Positions 23,608 through 33,261 are shown, counted from the first letter of the stretch. The stretch: 64,000 bases of DNA from an uncultured bacterium (GCA_905214465.1 CAJMMD010000002.1:57080-121079), one strand, 5' to 3'. Notes: generated by a model from the sequence alone, not told the origin. Program-made: numbers and translations.

Positions 23608-24020
23608 CGACGGTTCACCTTCATGACCACATCGCCAATCTGGACTTCGTCGCCCTCGCGCAGCGTTGCAGGCTCCACAAGCTGGCGGCCGTTGACGAGC
23701 GTGCCGTTAAGCGAGTTGAGGTCCTCGATGATGAGCGCCGGGCCCTGCAGCGAAAAGCGCGCATGCGAGGCCGAGACGAACGGTTCGTTGATGCAGATGT
23801 CCGAAGATGGCGAGCGACCAACGATGACGGGGCCGAGCATGTCTACGTGGATGCCACGGATGCCGCGCGGGCCCTTGTCCACATCGATCGTCCAGATAGC
23901 CGAGTCGCGGCGCTGTCCGCGCACAAGTCCCACGCCGGTCTTCATGACGGCGAACAGGAAGATATAGAGCAGGGCGACCAGGACGATGCGGCCTGCAAAA
24001 AGGACGATATCGATGTTCAT
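23604..24020 (-). CDS. fhaB: FHA-domain membrane protein (FhaB/FipA-like)
   Basis: 138 residues: an N-terminal membrane helix (VLFAGRIVLVALLYIFLFAVM) and one FHA domain with VIVGRSPSSDICINEPFVSASHARF and LNSLNGTLVNG. FHA domains bind phosphothreonine, so this protein reads kinase output at the membrane. Its place between fhaA and pstP is conserved across actinobacterial division clusters. Confidence 0.92.
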   Translation of the reverse strand: MNIDIVLFAGRIVLVALLYIFLFAVMKTGVGLVRGQRRDSAIWTIDVDKGPRGIRGIHVDMLGPVIVGRSPSSDICINEPFVSASHARFSLQGPALIIEDLNSLNGTLVNGRQLVEPATLREGDEVQIGDVVMKVNRR

Positions 24021-24026
24021 AAGCGA

Positions 24027-25040
24027 CTATCCCCTAAATTCAAAGGTGCTCAGGCCAAACGTCAGCAGATCGCCGTTGCGCAGCGGGCAGCGCGTAATGC
24101 GGCGGTTGTTGACGAGCGTGCCGTTGGTGGAATTGAGGTCCTCGATCGACCAGTCCGAACCGGTAAAGGTGAGCTGGGCGTGACGGCGCGACACGTTGGG
24201 GTCGCGCAGGGCGATGTCCGAAACCGAACGCTCGCGACCGATGGTCACCTGTGCGGAGGTGATGCTATGGCTCTCGCCGCTCACGACGTCGACGAGCTGG
24301 GCGAGTGGGCGCTGCGGGGCGCGAGTGCTTGCCATGTTGGAGGCGATGCCGGCTGCGGCGCCTAGGCCCACGGCGGCACCGGTCGCGGCGGCTCCGCCCA
24401 TGCCGGCAAGCGCGTCGCGCGAGACGGTCTGCGGCACCGGGATGGGTGCGGCGGCGGGGTCGGGGACACTAGGCGCGAAGGGATCTGCCGTGGCAAGCGG
24501 GTCGGGAGCGGCGGCGCGAGGCGTTGGCTGCTGCTGGGGCATGGCGGCGGGGCGCTGCTGCTGCGGGGCAGCAAATTGCTGCTGGCCGGCGCGCGGGGCG
24601 CTGGCGGCGCGGCTTGCGGCCGAGTTGTTCTGTCCCAGGCCGTTTTGGTAGGCGCGCTCTTCCTCGTACAGGCGGCCGAGCGTGGGCGCATCGACGTTCT
24701 CGGCAAAGACCGAGAACTTGCCGGCGCGCAGCTGCGGATCGATCATAAAGCGCACGAGGGGCTCGCCGACAAAGACATAGCGGCGCTTTTCGGCCTGCGC
24801 TTTCACAAACTCGCGGACCTCGCGCGAAAGCTCGGGGTAGAACGGGGCGAGCATGGGATCGTCGTCGGCGGCGATCAGGATGGTATAGAGTGCCGGCGCC
24901 GTGTTGACGCCATTGATCACCAGAGTCTGATCCTCCATGTCGCGAGCGGCCTGCTTGGCAAGCTTCTTAAAGGAGAACGGGGCACGGGTGGCACCGAAGA
25001 TGCCGGCCACGTGGTCCTCGAAGATGTTCAGGAAGTTCAC
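24027..25040 (-). CDS. fhaA: FHA-domain protein with DUF3662 N-terminus (FhaA-like)
   Basis: 337 residues from GTG 25040, which overlaps the kinase stop (gtga). Residues 1-120 are the DUF3662 domain typical of FhaA (FEDHVAGIFGATRAPFSFKKLAKQAARDMED). A long Gln/Pro/Ala linker follows. The C-terminal FHA domain has VTIGRERSVSDIALRDPNVSRRHAQL and LNSTNGTLVNNRRI. FhaA is known to bind phosphorylated partners in cell-wall synthesis. It is translation-coupled to the upstream kinase. Confidence 0.93.
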   Translation of the reverse strand: MNFLNIFEDHVAGIFGATRAPFSFKKLAKQAARDMEDQTLVINGVNTAPALYTILIAADDDPMLAPFYPELSREVREFVKAQAEKRRYVFVGEPLVRFMIDPQLRAGKFSVFAENVDAPTLGRLYEEERAYQNGLGQNNSAASRAASAPRAGQQQFAAPQQQRPAAMPQQQPTPRAAAPDPLATADPFAPSVPDPAAAPIPVPQTVSRDALAGMGGAAATGAAVGLGAAAGIASNMASTRAPQRPLAQLVDVVSGESHSITSAQVTIGRERSVSDIALRDPNVSRRHAQLTFTGSDWSIEDLNSTNGTLVNNRRITRCPLRNGDLLTFGLSTFEFRG

Positions 25041-26890
25041 GAAAGATCACTCTCCGTATAGGTTCTTTGGTATCCGAGCAAATATAGGCATATCCCAACG
25101 ATTATAGAGGATAGGGTTCCCGCAACTGCCGCCTTGGCGGCGACCGCGGCTGCAAGGCTGGCAATTTCCATATGGTGTGCAAGACAGGATGCCGCTGCGC
25201 AGCCGATGCCGGTGACGGCGATGGCGGCGATTGCGGCAAGGTTTGAGCCCTGGTCGGCACGCTTGGCATGGGCATTGAGCAGCGCAGATGACGCTGCGGC
25301 AGTTGTCGCGACCAGCACAAAGGCAGCCCAAAGGAGTGGGTCTTCCAGCGCTGCGGCAACGTTACCGAGCCCCAGCACGCCTCCGGCTGAAAGCGCGACC
25401 GTCGCCAGACGGGCAAAAAGCACGCCCATGCCCGTTGCCGCGGCGGCGCTTGCCGGGCCGAGCCAAAATGACGCGACGCCGGCGGCGACCCCAGCTGCCA
25501 GGAAGGTATTGCCAGTCAGACAGCCAAGCGCGAGTGCACAGGTGAGCGCGGCGCTCGCGGCAGCCTCGGTGCGACCCCAGGCGATCCACCAACCGGACAT
25601 GGCAGCGGCAAAGACCACCGCGACGGGCAACATCGACAGGATGCCCTGCGCCTGCATGGTGGCGTTTGCCATGAGCACCAAAAAGCCCACGGCCGAGATG
25701 GCCGAGCCAATCTGCGGTGCCAAGCCGGCTGCCGCTCCGATCGCGATAGCCGCAATGACCAGGCCGGGAAGCGCCGCGACCCCGGCTGTTTGCATCAGCA
25801 AAAAGCTAAAGGTGCCGCACGCTAGCGCCGAGATAGCGTGCATGGTGTAGTCGCGCGCATGGCTCCAGCGCGTGCCCGCCCAGCCGAGCGCGGGGTCGAC
25901 CTCGATGGCGTCGTCCTCGTAGTACGACGGCTCGATATCGTCGAGCTCCTGCTCGTCATCCGAAAGCTCGCCAACCATTTGCTCCAGACTGCGACGGCCC
26001 TCGCGCACGCTGCCCAGACCGGCAAGGAGTTGGTCGCAAAATGCCTCGATGCTGTTGGGGCGGTCCTGCGGCATGGGGGAGAGCGCGCTCATGAGCGCGG
26101 CCTCGGCTCCCGGGGGAAAGTGTGGTATCAGCTCGCTGGGATAGGTGGCGCCGCCGATGATGCGGTCGAGCGAGTCGGCGGGCGTGGCCGCCATAAAGGG
26201 AGCGCTGCCGCACAAGCCCTCATAGATAACGCAGGCAAGGGCAAAGACATCGGCGCGTTCGTCGACCGTGCCGGTCTCGATATCGAGCTGCTCGGGCGGC
26301 ATGTAGCCGATGGTGCCGCCGCGCGAGCCGCCAAAGCCACCGGCGGACGACAGTCGCGCCATGCCAAAGTCGGTGAGCTTTACATTGCCCGAGTGGTCGA
26401 TGAGCACGTTGGCGGGCTTAATGTCCAGGTGGAGTACGCCATTGCTATGGGCGAAGGTGAGCGCCTGGCCCAGGGCATCGGCAATGGCCGCGGCCTCGTC
26501 AAAGGTGAGCGAGTGGCCGTCCACGCGATGCAAAAACTCGGCCAGCGACATGCCATCGACATATTCCATAACCAGGTAGGCATAGGCGGTGTCATGCGTA
26601 AAGTCGATGACCTGCACGATATTGGGATGTTGAAGCATGGCGGCAGTGTGCGCCTCGCGCAGGACATCCATGATGTCGCTGGCGGGCATGCCGGCGCCGT
26701 TGATAAGGGGGATGCGCTTAATGGCGACGCGGCGGCGCAGGTGCGTGTCGCGGCAAATCTCGATGGAGCCAAAACCGCCGGTCGCAAGTGTCTCGAGCGG
26801 CTGGTACCGCTTGAGCAGCTCGCGAGAGCTGGTGCCCTCCAAAGGAACGTCCGGCGAGAACCGGGCGGTATGTTGCGAGAAAAGCGGCAT
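25037..26890 (-). CDS. Ser/Thr protein kinase with large C-terminal membrane domain
   Basis: 617 residues from ATG 26890 (GAGGG ahead; a TTG 6 nt earlier is possible). The kinase domain (about 25-290) has LATGGFGSIEI, VAIKRIPL, HLDIKPANVLIDH, DFGMARLS and GYMPPEQL. The usual HRD Arg is Leu here, a non-RD type kinase, so activation-loop control may differ. An acidic linker (DDEQELDDIEPSYYEDDAIEVD) is followed by about eight hydrophobic segments (residues 360-610), an unusual membrane part with no family I recognise. It opens the division operon, ahead of fhaA. Confidence 0.88.
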   Translation of the reverse strand: MPLFSQHTARFSPDVPLEGTSSRELLKRYQPLETLATGGFGSIEICRDTHLRRRVAIKRIPLINGAGMPASDIMDVLREAHTAAMLQHPNIVQVIDFTHDTAYAYLVMEYVDGMSLAEFLHRVDGHSLTFDEAAAIADALGQALTFAHSNGVLHLDIKPANVLIDHSGNVKLTDFGMARLSSAGGFGGSRGGTIGYMPPEQLDIETGTVDERADVFALACVIYEGLCGSAPFMAATPADSLDRIIGGATYPSELIPHFPPGAEAALMSALSPMPQDRPNSIEAFCDQLLAGLGSVREGRRSLEQMVGELSDDEQELDDIEPSYYEDDAIEVDPALGWAGTRWSHARDYTMHAISALACGTFSFLLMQTAGVAALPGLVIAAIAIGAAAGLAPQIGSAISAVGFLVLMANATMQAQGILSMLPVAVVFAAAMSGWWIAWGRTEAAASAALTCALALGCLTGNTFLAAGVAAGVASFWLGPASAAAATGMGVLFARLATVALSAGGVLGLGNVAAALEDPLLWAAFVLVATTAAASSALLNAHAKRADQGSNLAAIAAIAVTGIGCAAASCLAHHMEIASLAAAVAAKAAVAGTLSSIIVGICLYLLGYQRTYTESDLS

Positions 26891-27034
26891 GGCCAACCCT
26901 CGTGCGTTTAAAGTTCGTTTGCGAGTGGCGGGCGCGGAGCCGAGCCGTTCGCGGTGGCATAGATGCTGCTAGTGTAGCACGCTCGGGCGGATGGCGAGGA
27001 TAACGGGATGTGAGGCTGCCTGTCTGGTTTGGTC

Positions 27035-27751
27035 TTAGCGCTTCTTCTTGTTCTTCTTCTGCTTGCGCTGCTTGCCCTTGGTCTCCTGGGGCTTGTCGCC
27101 CTGCTTGGCTTCGGCTGCGGCCTTCTCGGCCTTCATCTTCTTGCGTTTGGTCTCGATGCGCAGCTTTTTGTTGATGCGCGCCTTGAGGAAGGGGCCAAAC
27201 TGCTCGGCATCGCCGCGAACAAAGGTGTCCTTGGGGATCGTCACGCCCTGGTCGGCGAACATGGCCACAAAGATGCGCTCGCCGTCGAGCACGTGGTCGA
27301 GCTTCTCAAACGGGAAGAACTGCGACTTGCCGCTCTTGCCCCAGACCATCAGGCCGTCCTCGTTGGCGGCGACGCGGCGGTAGCGGCCGCCCATGGACTC
27401 GTCGGCCTCGACGGCATCGATAAAGTCGCGGGCGAGCGTGTGGTGGAGGTTCTTGCTCCACCAGGCCAAAAAGGCGCCGAACACGATCAGCACGACGCCG
27501 AACTTGATCCAGCTGCCGCCGGCCACCAGCATGCCGATGCCGATGAGCACGGCAATCGCGGCGGCGACGTACAGGGAGCCACGGCGCCTGGGCGAGGCGA
27601 CCAGGCGGGCGAAGTCGGTGACGAGGTCGTTTTCGTACTGATACTCGTTGAGGTACAGAATGCCGTCATCGGCCGCGGCCTGCGCCTCGAGCGCGACCTC
27701 GACTTGGTCGGCTGCTTCGGAGGGAATGAGGTTGCTCTCTGCGTCTGCCAT
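27035..27751 (-). CDS. YcxB-like membrane protein
   Basis: 238 residues: an acidic N-terminus, two close membrane helices (GSLYVAAAIAVLIGIGMLVAGG and IKFGVVLIVFGAFLAWW), then a region like the YcxB C-terminal domain (SQFFPFEKLDHVLDGERIFVAMFADQGVTIPKDTFV). The last 45 residues are Lys-rich (RKQKKNKKKR). Function unknown. It faces away from dnaX and lies between that gene and the division operon. Confidence 0.65.
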   Translation of the reverse strand: MADAESNLIPSEAADQVEVALEAQAAADDGILYLNEYQYENDLVTDFARLVASPRRRGSLYVAAAIAVLIGIGMLVAGGSWIKFGVVLIVFGAFLAWWSKNLHHTLARDFIDAVEADESMGGRYRRVAANEDGLMVWGKSGKSQFFPFEKLDHVLDGERIFVAMFADQGVTIPKDTFVRGDAEQFGPFLKARINKKLRIETKRKKMKAEKAAAEAKQGDKPQETKGKQRKQKKNKKKR

Positions 27752-27866
27752 GCTCTTTGGACTCCTATCGCGGCGGACTCGCCGTACGGGTTATTATGGA
27801 TGCAGTATGCCGTGCGACCGCATGGCCGCCGCGGCAACAAGACTCAGTATACCCGGGGGAGCACCC

Positions 27867-30335
27867 ATGGAATCGTTGTACCGAAAGTATCGCCCGCTCA
27901 CCTTCGACTCCGTGGTGGGCCAGCAGCATATCGTCTCGACGCTCGAGCACGCCATCACCGAGGGGCGCCTGTCCCACGCCTACCTGTTCTGCGGACCGCG
28001 CGGCACGGGCAAGACCACCATGGCGCGCATTCTGGCCAAGGCGCTGCTGTGCCGCAATGCCGAGGCGGCGCGCGCCGAGGGTGCAAGCGGCTGCATGCCC
28101 GACGGTACTTGCGAGGAGTGCGAACTCATTGCCGAGGGCAACCACCCCGATGTCTACGAGCTCGATGCCGCAAGCCGTACCGGCGTGGACAATGTGCGCG
28201 AGGAAATCATCAACTCCGTCAACTTTGCCCCGGTGCGCGGCAAGTACAAGATCTATATCATCGACGAGGTCCACATGCTCACGACGGCGGCGTTCAACGC
28301 GCTGCTCAAGACGCTTGAGGAGCCGCCGGCGCACGTGATCTTTGTACTGTGCACCACCGATCCGCAAAAGATTCTGGAGACCATCCTCTCGCGCTGTCAG
28401 CGTTTCGATTTCCATCGCATCGGCAACGAGGATATTGAGCATCGCCTGGCATACGTATGCGAGCAGGAGGGCTTCGATTACGACGACGAGGCGCTCGCCA
28501 TCGTGGCGCGCCATGCCAAGGGCGGCATGCGCGACGCGCTCTCCACGCTGGAGCAGCTGAGCGTTTTTGGCAACGGTTCTGTGCATGCGGACGATGCCCG
28601 CTCGCTTTTAGGCGAGGTTTCGGACCAGATTCTGGGCGAGTTTTCCCGCGCCATTGCCGATCGCGATGTTGCCGAGCTCTATGGACTGATTCGTGCGCAG
28701 GTCGAGGAAGGAAACGACCTGCTGGAGCTGACGCGCGACCTGGTAGCGCATGTGCGTGACGTGTACGTTGCCTGCGTTGCCGGTGCCCGTGCCGAGCTGT
28801 TTGAGGGCGGCTCCGAGCAGGCCGAGGCGCTTGCTGCCGAGGCCGCTGCCTTTGGCGAGCATCCTGCCGACCGCCTGGCCCGCGTGCTGACGGTGCTCGA
28901 CGATGCCGCACTGGAGATGAGGGGCGCGAGCGACGTGCGCCTGGTGCTCGAGATTGCCTGTACGCGTCTGGCACGTCCCGAGGCTGATTTAACGATTGAG
29001 GCATTGGCCGAGCGCATGGCACGTCTGGAGGCCATGGTTGCCAATGCAGCGGTACCGGCGAGCGTGGCTGCTGCTCAGGCCGCCGCGCCTGCAGCATCCG
29101 TATCCGCTGCTGCCCAGCAGCCGACGCTCATTTCGGGCGCCCGTGCTGCCGCTCCGGCGGCATCCGCTGCCCCCGCTGGTATGTCCGCGCGCCAGGGCGG
29201 TATGCCTTGGGACCGTGGTGCTGCCGCTCCGGCGGCTCAGCCTGCGCCCGTGTCAGCTTCCAAGCCTGCAGCGCCTGCACCTCAGTCTGCGCCGGCTCCG
29301 ACGCCTCAGCCCGTTGCGGCCCCCGCGCCTGCCACCGCTCCGGCGCCTAAGCCCCAGTCCGGCAATGCCGCCCAGGTTGCTGCCGCCGGCACCGCCGAGA
29401 CCCCCGCGGTCGAGGATGCTGGCGAGCTCCAGCGCAAATGGGCCGAGGTTGTCGAGCGTGTCAAGGCGCGTCAGGCTTCCTACGCAGGGCTTTTGCTCAA
29501 CGCCCGCGCCACGGCCGACGACGGCTCCAAACTCACCGTTTCGTTCCCTGCGGGCTCGACCTTTGCCATCAAGATGCTCGGTCGCGCCGATACGCAGTCG
29601 GTGGTCCTGCCGACGGTCTGCGCGGTCTTCGGTCGTCGCACCGTCGACTATGTCCTGGATGGGGGTGGCACGCCGGCTCCTCAACATGAGGAGCATTCTC
29701 CATCTGCACGGGCTGCGGCATCTGCGGACCCGCAACCCGTGTCCTCGGCGGCCCCTGCATCCTCGAGCGCCAGCGCGACGCAGCCAAAAGCAGCACCGGT
29801 AGCGGCACCGACCCCGTCGGCGCCTAAGCCCGTCACGGCCAAACCGGCTGCTCCGACACCCGCGCCCAAGCCCGCCTCGCCCGCGCCCAAGTCGTCTGAC
29901 CTGGGCAAAGCCCCCTGGCTACGCTCCGACAACCCCGCCGGCGCTCCTGCCACGGGTAAGCTCCCGACTGAGCCCGCGCCCCGTGCGCCCGAGCGCTCTG
30001 CCGCTCCCAAATCTCAGCCTGCTGCGTCGTCTGCGCCGTGGGAATCCGAGCGGGTGCCCTACGACGACGCCATGGTCGGTGGTTTTGCTGCCGATGCCGG
30101 CGGGGACGATCTTCCTCCGTTCGACGTGCCGGCCGCGGCGCCCGCGCCCAAGCCCGCTGCAACTGCCCCCAAAGAGGAGGACGCTCCTGCAGCTCCCTGG
30201 GAGTCCAACTCCGGCGCGGGCAGTCCCTTCGGCCATCAGGGCGCAGCCCCATGCATCCCGCAGACCGAGGACGAGGCCAAAGCCCTCATCCGCAGCGTCT
30301 TCGGTCAGTCCACCATCTTCAAACCGGTGGAGTAG
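27867..30335 (+). CDS. dnaX: DNA polymerase III gamma/tau subunit
   Basis: 822 residues from ATG 27867 (gggggag ahead); the open frame before it is not coding. The AAA+ clamp-loader part (residues 1-370) starts MESLYRKYRPLTFDSVVGQQ and has the P-loop GPRGTGKTTMA, a zinc-binding Cys set (C...CMPDGTCEEC), DEVHML and LSRCQRFDF. From about 390 it becomes Ala/Pro-rich linkers, with a folded stretch near 510-590 (ELQRKWAEVVERVKARQASYAGLL), then more linker and a short helical end. It loads the beta clamp. ybaB and recR follow downstream, a common order. Confidence 0.96.
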   Translation: MESLYRKYRPLTFDSVVGQQHIVSTLEHAITEGRLSHAYLFCGPRGTGKTTMARILAKALLCRNAEAARAEGASGCMPDGTCEECELIAEGNHPDVYELDAASRTGVDNVREEIINSVNFAPVRGKYKIYIIDEVHMLTTAAFNALLKTLEEPPAHVIFVLCTTDPQKILETILSRCQRFDFHRIGNEDIEHRLAYVCEQEGFDYDDEALAIVARHAKGGMRDALSTLEQLSVFGNGSVHADDARSLLGEVSDQILGEFSRAIADRDVAELYGLIRAQVEEGNDLLELTRDLVAHVRDVYVACVAGARAELFEGGSEQAEALAAEAAAFGEHPADRLARVLTVLDDAALEMRGASDVRLVLEIACTRLARPEADLTIEALAERMARLEAMVANAAVPASVAAAQAAAPAASVSAAAQQPTLISGARAAAPAASAAPAGMSARQGGMPWDRGAAAPAAQPAPVSASKPAAPAPQSAPAPTPQPVAAPAPATAPAPKPQSGNAAQVAAAGTAETPAVEDAGELQRKWAEVVERVKARQASYAGLLLNARATADDGSKLTVSFPAGSTFAIKMLGRADTQSVVLPTVCAVFGRRTVDYVLDGGGTPAPQHEEHSPSARAAASADPQPVSSAAPASSSASATQPKAAPVAAPTPSAPKPVTAKPAAPTPAPKPASPAPKSSDLGKAPWLRSDNPAGAPATGKLPTEPAPRAPERSAAPKSQPAASSAPWESERVPYDDAMVGGFAADAGGDDLPPFDVPAAAPAPKPAATAPKEEDAPAAPWESNSGAGSPFGHQGAAPCIPQTEDEAKALIRSVFGQSTIFKPVE

Positions 30336-30356
30336 CTGTACAGGCGGGTATACTGC

Positions 30357-30830
30357 TCAAGAAGAGGTCTCTTTGTCCGGGCGCATCTGTATTTCGGACA
30401 TGTGTAGTGTGGTGCCGCGTATATCGCATTCGAGCAGACAGGCGCGTGACGGTCGGCCTAGGATGCTGAGGTCGATACGATACGTCGCATGGCTGTCCGT
30501 GTACTCGACTTGCTCGGCGTTGACGGTTGCTCCGATTGTAAATAAAGAGCCCAGTTCGGCATCGACAATCTTGGAGTCCTTTATCTTGACCTTGAACTCT
30601 TGGTAGAGGGACGGGCTGTTGTAGTAAATGGTTCGGGTTCCGTCGGTGCATTCATCGGTCGTCTCCCATTTGACGACGGGCTGGTCCGAGCTGGCTATCA
30701 GCAGTTCTGCTCCAAAAGCTATGGCATGGGTGATGATAACCAGTAATACCCAGACGACAAAGAGATAGAGAACCACATATGCAACGGGGTGTTTTGAGCG
30801 GATGTTTTGGAGTACGGCTGGGACATTCAC
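30357..30830 (-). CDS. Small membrane-anchored protein of unknown function
   Basis: 157 residues with one membrane helix near residues 15-40 (VAYVVLYLFVVWVLLVIITHAIAFGAELLI) and an outside beta-rich domain of about 110 residues. No family is recognised. It is on the strand opposite to dnaX and ybaB, between them. Codon use is like that of the neighbours but less GC-rich. Confidence 0.6.
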   Translation of the reverse strand: MNVPAVLQNIRSKHPVAYVVLYLFVVWVLLVIITHAIAFGAELLIASSDQPVVKWETTDECTDGTRTIYYNSPSLYQEFKVKIKDSKIVDAELGSLFTIGATVNAEQVEYTDSHATYRIDLSILGRPSRACLLECDIRGTTLHMSEIQMRPDKETSS

Positions 30831-30983
30831 GAGGGCACCTCCAAATCGTCATCTATGACAATCAAATTATACCCAGCCGCCATGCGTGCCGCCTCGAGCA
30901 GCGGCTCGGCATTTTGCCATGTAGCCTTGTAGCCCTACGCATAAACTGCCTGGTTCCAGCTCTGCTAGATGTAGCTTGAGATA

Positions 30984-31018
30984 ATTATGCAACCTTGCAT
31001 AATTCGACCTTGCATAAT
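30984..31018 (+). promoter_or_regulatory. Operator-like TTGCATAAT repeats upstream of ybaB-recR
   Basis: ATTATGCAA (30984-30992) and TTGCATAAT (30995-31003) make a perfect palindrome with a 2-nt centre. A third TTGCATAAT follows at 31010-31018. Each contains TGCATAAT, which also resembles an extended -10 box. The rest of 30831-31179 shows no gene. Confidence 0.5.
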
Positions 31019-31179
31019 CTTGGGCGTGCGTCACGCTCAAGGACATGTATATCGACTGAGGTAGCGTGTCCGCCCCGCTTGCTTGCCCCGCGCCGTGGTA
31101 CGATTTTTGAGTTTGAAAGTCCCGTCGCGCTCCGGCTGCCCTTGCAGCTTGTCGCGCGGCCGCACGTAAAGGAGCCATC

Positions 31180-31500
31180 ATGGCCGGTATGAACATGCAG
31201 CAAATGATGAAGCAGGCTCGCAAGATGCAGGAGCAGCTTGCCGCCGCGCAGGAAAACCTTAAGTCCCAGACCGTCGACGCCTCTGCCGGCGGCGGCATGG
31301 TCAAGGTGACCGTTAACGGCGAGATGGAGCTCGTCAACCTCACCATCGACACCGATGCCCTCGATCCCGAGGACGTCGATATGCTGCAGGACATGATCAT
31401 GGCTGCCGTCAACGAGGCCGTCCGCGGTGTCAACGAGCTCGCCAACAAGCAGATGGGCGCCATCACCGGCGGCCTCAACATCCCGGGCATGCCGTTCTAA
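31180..31500 (+). CDS. ybaB: YbaB/EbfC family nucleoid-associated protein
   Basis: 106 residues starting MAGMNMQQMMKQARKMQEQL, the typical opening of the family, followed by the central beta region (VKVTVNGEMELVNLTID) and a C-terminal helix. It binds DNA as a dimer. The family gene sits beside recR in many bacteria, and recR starts 14 nt after this stop. Confidence 0.95.
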   Translation: MAGMNMQQMMKQARKMQEQLAAAQENLKSQTVDASAGGGMVKVTVNGEMELVNLTIDTDALDPEDVDMLQDMIMAAVNEAVRGVNELANKQMGAITGGLNIPGMPF

Positions 31501-31513
31501 GACACGCATATAT

Positions 31514-32110
31514 ATGAGTGCCAACCATAGTCTGCAAAAATTGCTCGATGAGCTGGGCCGTCTGCCGGGCATTGGTCCCAAGTCGGCCCAGCGCATCGCC
31601 TATTACCTGCTCGAGGCCGATGCCGAGGAGGCGCGCCGCCTGGCCGAGGCTATCCTGGAGGTTAAGCAGGAGGTTCACTTTTGCAGCCGCTGCTTTAACT
31701 ACGCCACGGCCGACGAGTGCTCCATCTGCCAGGATTCGATGCGCGATACCACTCGCATTTGCGTGGTGGGCGAGCCGCGCGATGTCCAGGCGATTGAGCG
31801 CACGGGCAGCTACCACGGTCTCTACCACGTATTGGGCGGCGTGATCAGTCCCATGGACAAGATTGGTCCCGAGCAGTTGCACATTCGTGAGCTGCTGGCA
31901 CGCTTGGGCCACGAGGACATCCACGAGGTCATCATCGCCACCAACCCCAATATTGAGGGCGAGACCACGGCGAGCTACCTGGCCCGCACTATCAAGCCGC
32001 TGGGCGTCGAGGTGTCGCGTCTGGCGAGCGGTCTGCCCGTGGGCGGCGACCTGGAGTATGCCGACGAGCTTACGCTCGGGCGCGCCATCGAGGCCCGTCG
32101 CACGATTTAG
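31514..32110 (+). CDS. recR: Recombination mediator RecR
   Basis: 198 residues from ATG 31514. It has the helix-hairpin-helix LPGIGPKSAQRIAYYLL, the zinc finger CSRCFNYATADECSIC, and the Toprim domain with CVVGEPRDVQAIE and ATNPNIEGETTASYL. RecR works with RecF/RecO to load RecA at gaps. A terminator lies about 200 nt after the stop. Confidence 0.96.
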   Translation: MSANHSLQKLLDELGRLPGIGPKSAQRIAYYLLEADAEEARRLAEAILEVKQEVHFCSRCFNYATADECSICQDSMRDTTRICVVGEPRDVQAIERTGSYHGLYHVLGGVISPMDKIGPEQLHIRELLARLGHEDIHEVIIATNPNIEGETTASYLARTIKPLGVEVSRLASGLPVGGDLEYADELTLGRAIEARRTI

Positions 32111-32315
32111 GTGGCGAGCCTGCTCCTGCCGTATGTTTTCCTCGCGACGCACGGGGTAGTCATAATTTCCCCGTGCGACTGCAAGTTTGTTGTGCAACAA
32201 AGATGCTTTGTATCCGCTTATCGCATGGATGCTTCCACTCGCATCCTTAATTTGCCCATTCGTTGCGCAACCTTTTGGGTTCGCTGATACACTCAAATAT
32301 GGATTCGAATGAATG

Positions 32316-32340
32316 CGCCGCTCCCGAGCGGCGTGTTTTT
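32316..32340 (+). terminator. Intrinsic terminator after recR
   Basis: CGCCGCT (32316-32322) pairs with AGCGGCG (32327-32333), then tg and five T. It ends just before the ribosome site of the next gene, so that gene is partly insulated from recR. Confidence 0.75.
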
Positions 32341-32355
32341 GTTGGAGGAGAACGC

Positions 32356-33261
32356 ATGCGGCCCGGTGGCACTCAGACAAAGCGCGGCGCCGCGGTGCGC
32401 ATGCGACGCCGACTGGGCTTGGCGCCGCGGGCGTACGCACTGCTGTCTTGCTCGCTGGTGCTGGTCATAGCTGGCGTTTCTGCCTATGGCATGACCGTGC
32501 CGTCCATGATGCAGGCACATGCCGCACGCGAACCGCACGTGGGGCATGAGGTCAAAAGTGATCTGGGCACCACGACTGGATATGCTTGGGCAAGTGTGGT
32601 CGCGCATATTGTGTTTGGCGCCGACGACGCGGACGGCGCCGAGGCCCCGGACAACGAAGTCACGCTTGCCAATGGCAAAACCATCGTGCTCACCAACACC
32701 AAGATCATCGATCGGTTGTCCAACAATAGCGTGGCGGCAACGGTGAATAAGGTCGAGCGGCAGAAGGAGCAGGACGCCCAGCAGTCCGGAAAGCCCGGTA
32801 GCTCGGATACTTCTGGCTCCGGCTCGGATTCGTCGAGTTCGGGCGGCGGCTCTGGGCCGGGTTCCTCTGCCGGAGGGTCTGGAAACGGCGGCTCGACGGG
32901 CGGCAACGCTGACAACGATGCAAACTCCGGTGGCCTTTCCGCTGCTGAGGAAGAGAGCATTCACCGTTGGCTTGTGACCAAGTACAACATGCTCGACGGC
33001 TATGTTTCTCGTGCCAATGACGTGGTCTCGACCTATAACTCTACGGGAGATCCCAGGCCGTGCGACAGCCTGGTCGGGGAGATGTTTGTCATTCGAGCCG
33101 AGTTCGGTCGTCAGACATTCTCGCCCCGGTCAAAGTGGTATCAGCAGTATGCCAATCTGTGGGGCTGTTACACCAACCTATGTCAATGGGTCGGCCATTA
33201 CGGCGATGATGACGTCGCGCTCGGTAACTTCAACAATAACGTGGCGGCGCTTGCCCTATGA
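32356..33261 (+). CDS. Membrane-anchored secreted protein with Gly/Ser linker
   Basis: 301 residues from ATG 32356 (ggaggag at 32344). A basic N-terminus precedes a membrane helix (AYALLSCSLVLVIAGVSAYGM). The outside part includes a short domain (LANGKTIVLTNTKIIDRL), a Gly/Ser-rich linker at about 155-200, and a helical C-terminal domain with three Cys (PCDSLVG, LWGCYTNLCQW). No family recognised. The stop overlaps the next kinase start (ATGA), so it is probably a partner of that kinase, perhaps as sensor. Confidence 0.65.
   Translation: MRPGGTQTKRGAAVRMRRRLGLAPRAYALLSCSLVLVIAGVSAYGMTVPSMMQAHAAREPHVGHEVKSDLGTTTGYAWASVVAHIVFGADDADGAEAPDNEVTLANGKTIVLTNTKIIDRLSNNSVAATVNKVERQKEQDAQQSGKPGSSDTSGSGSDSSSSGGGSGPGSSAGGSGNGGSTGGNADNDANSGGLSAAEEESIHRWLVTKYNMLDGYVSRANDVVSTYNSTGDPRPCDSLVGEMFVIRAEFGRQTFSPRSKWYQQYANLWGCYTNLCQWVGHYGDDDVALGNFNNNVAALAL

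Noticed and set aside
27648..27866. Longer N-terminus for dnaX
   Set aside because: The family starts at MESLYRKYRP; the upstream part overlaps the opposite gene and lacks a ribosome site.
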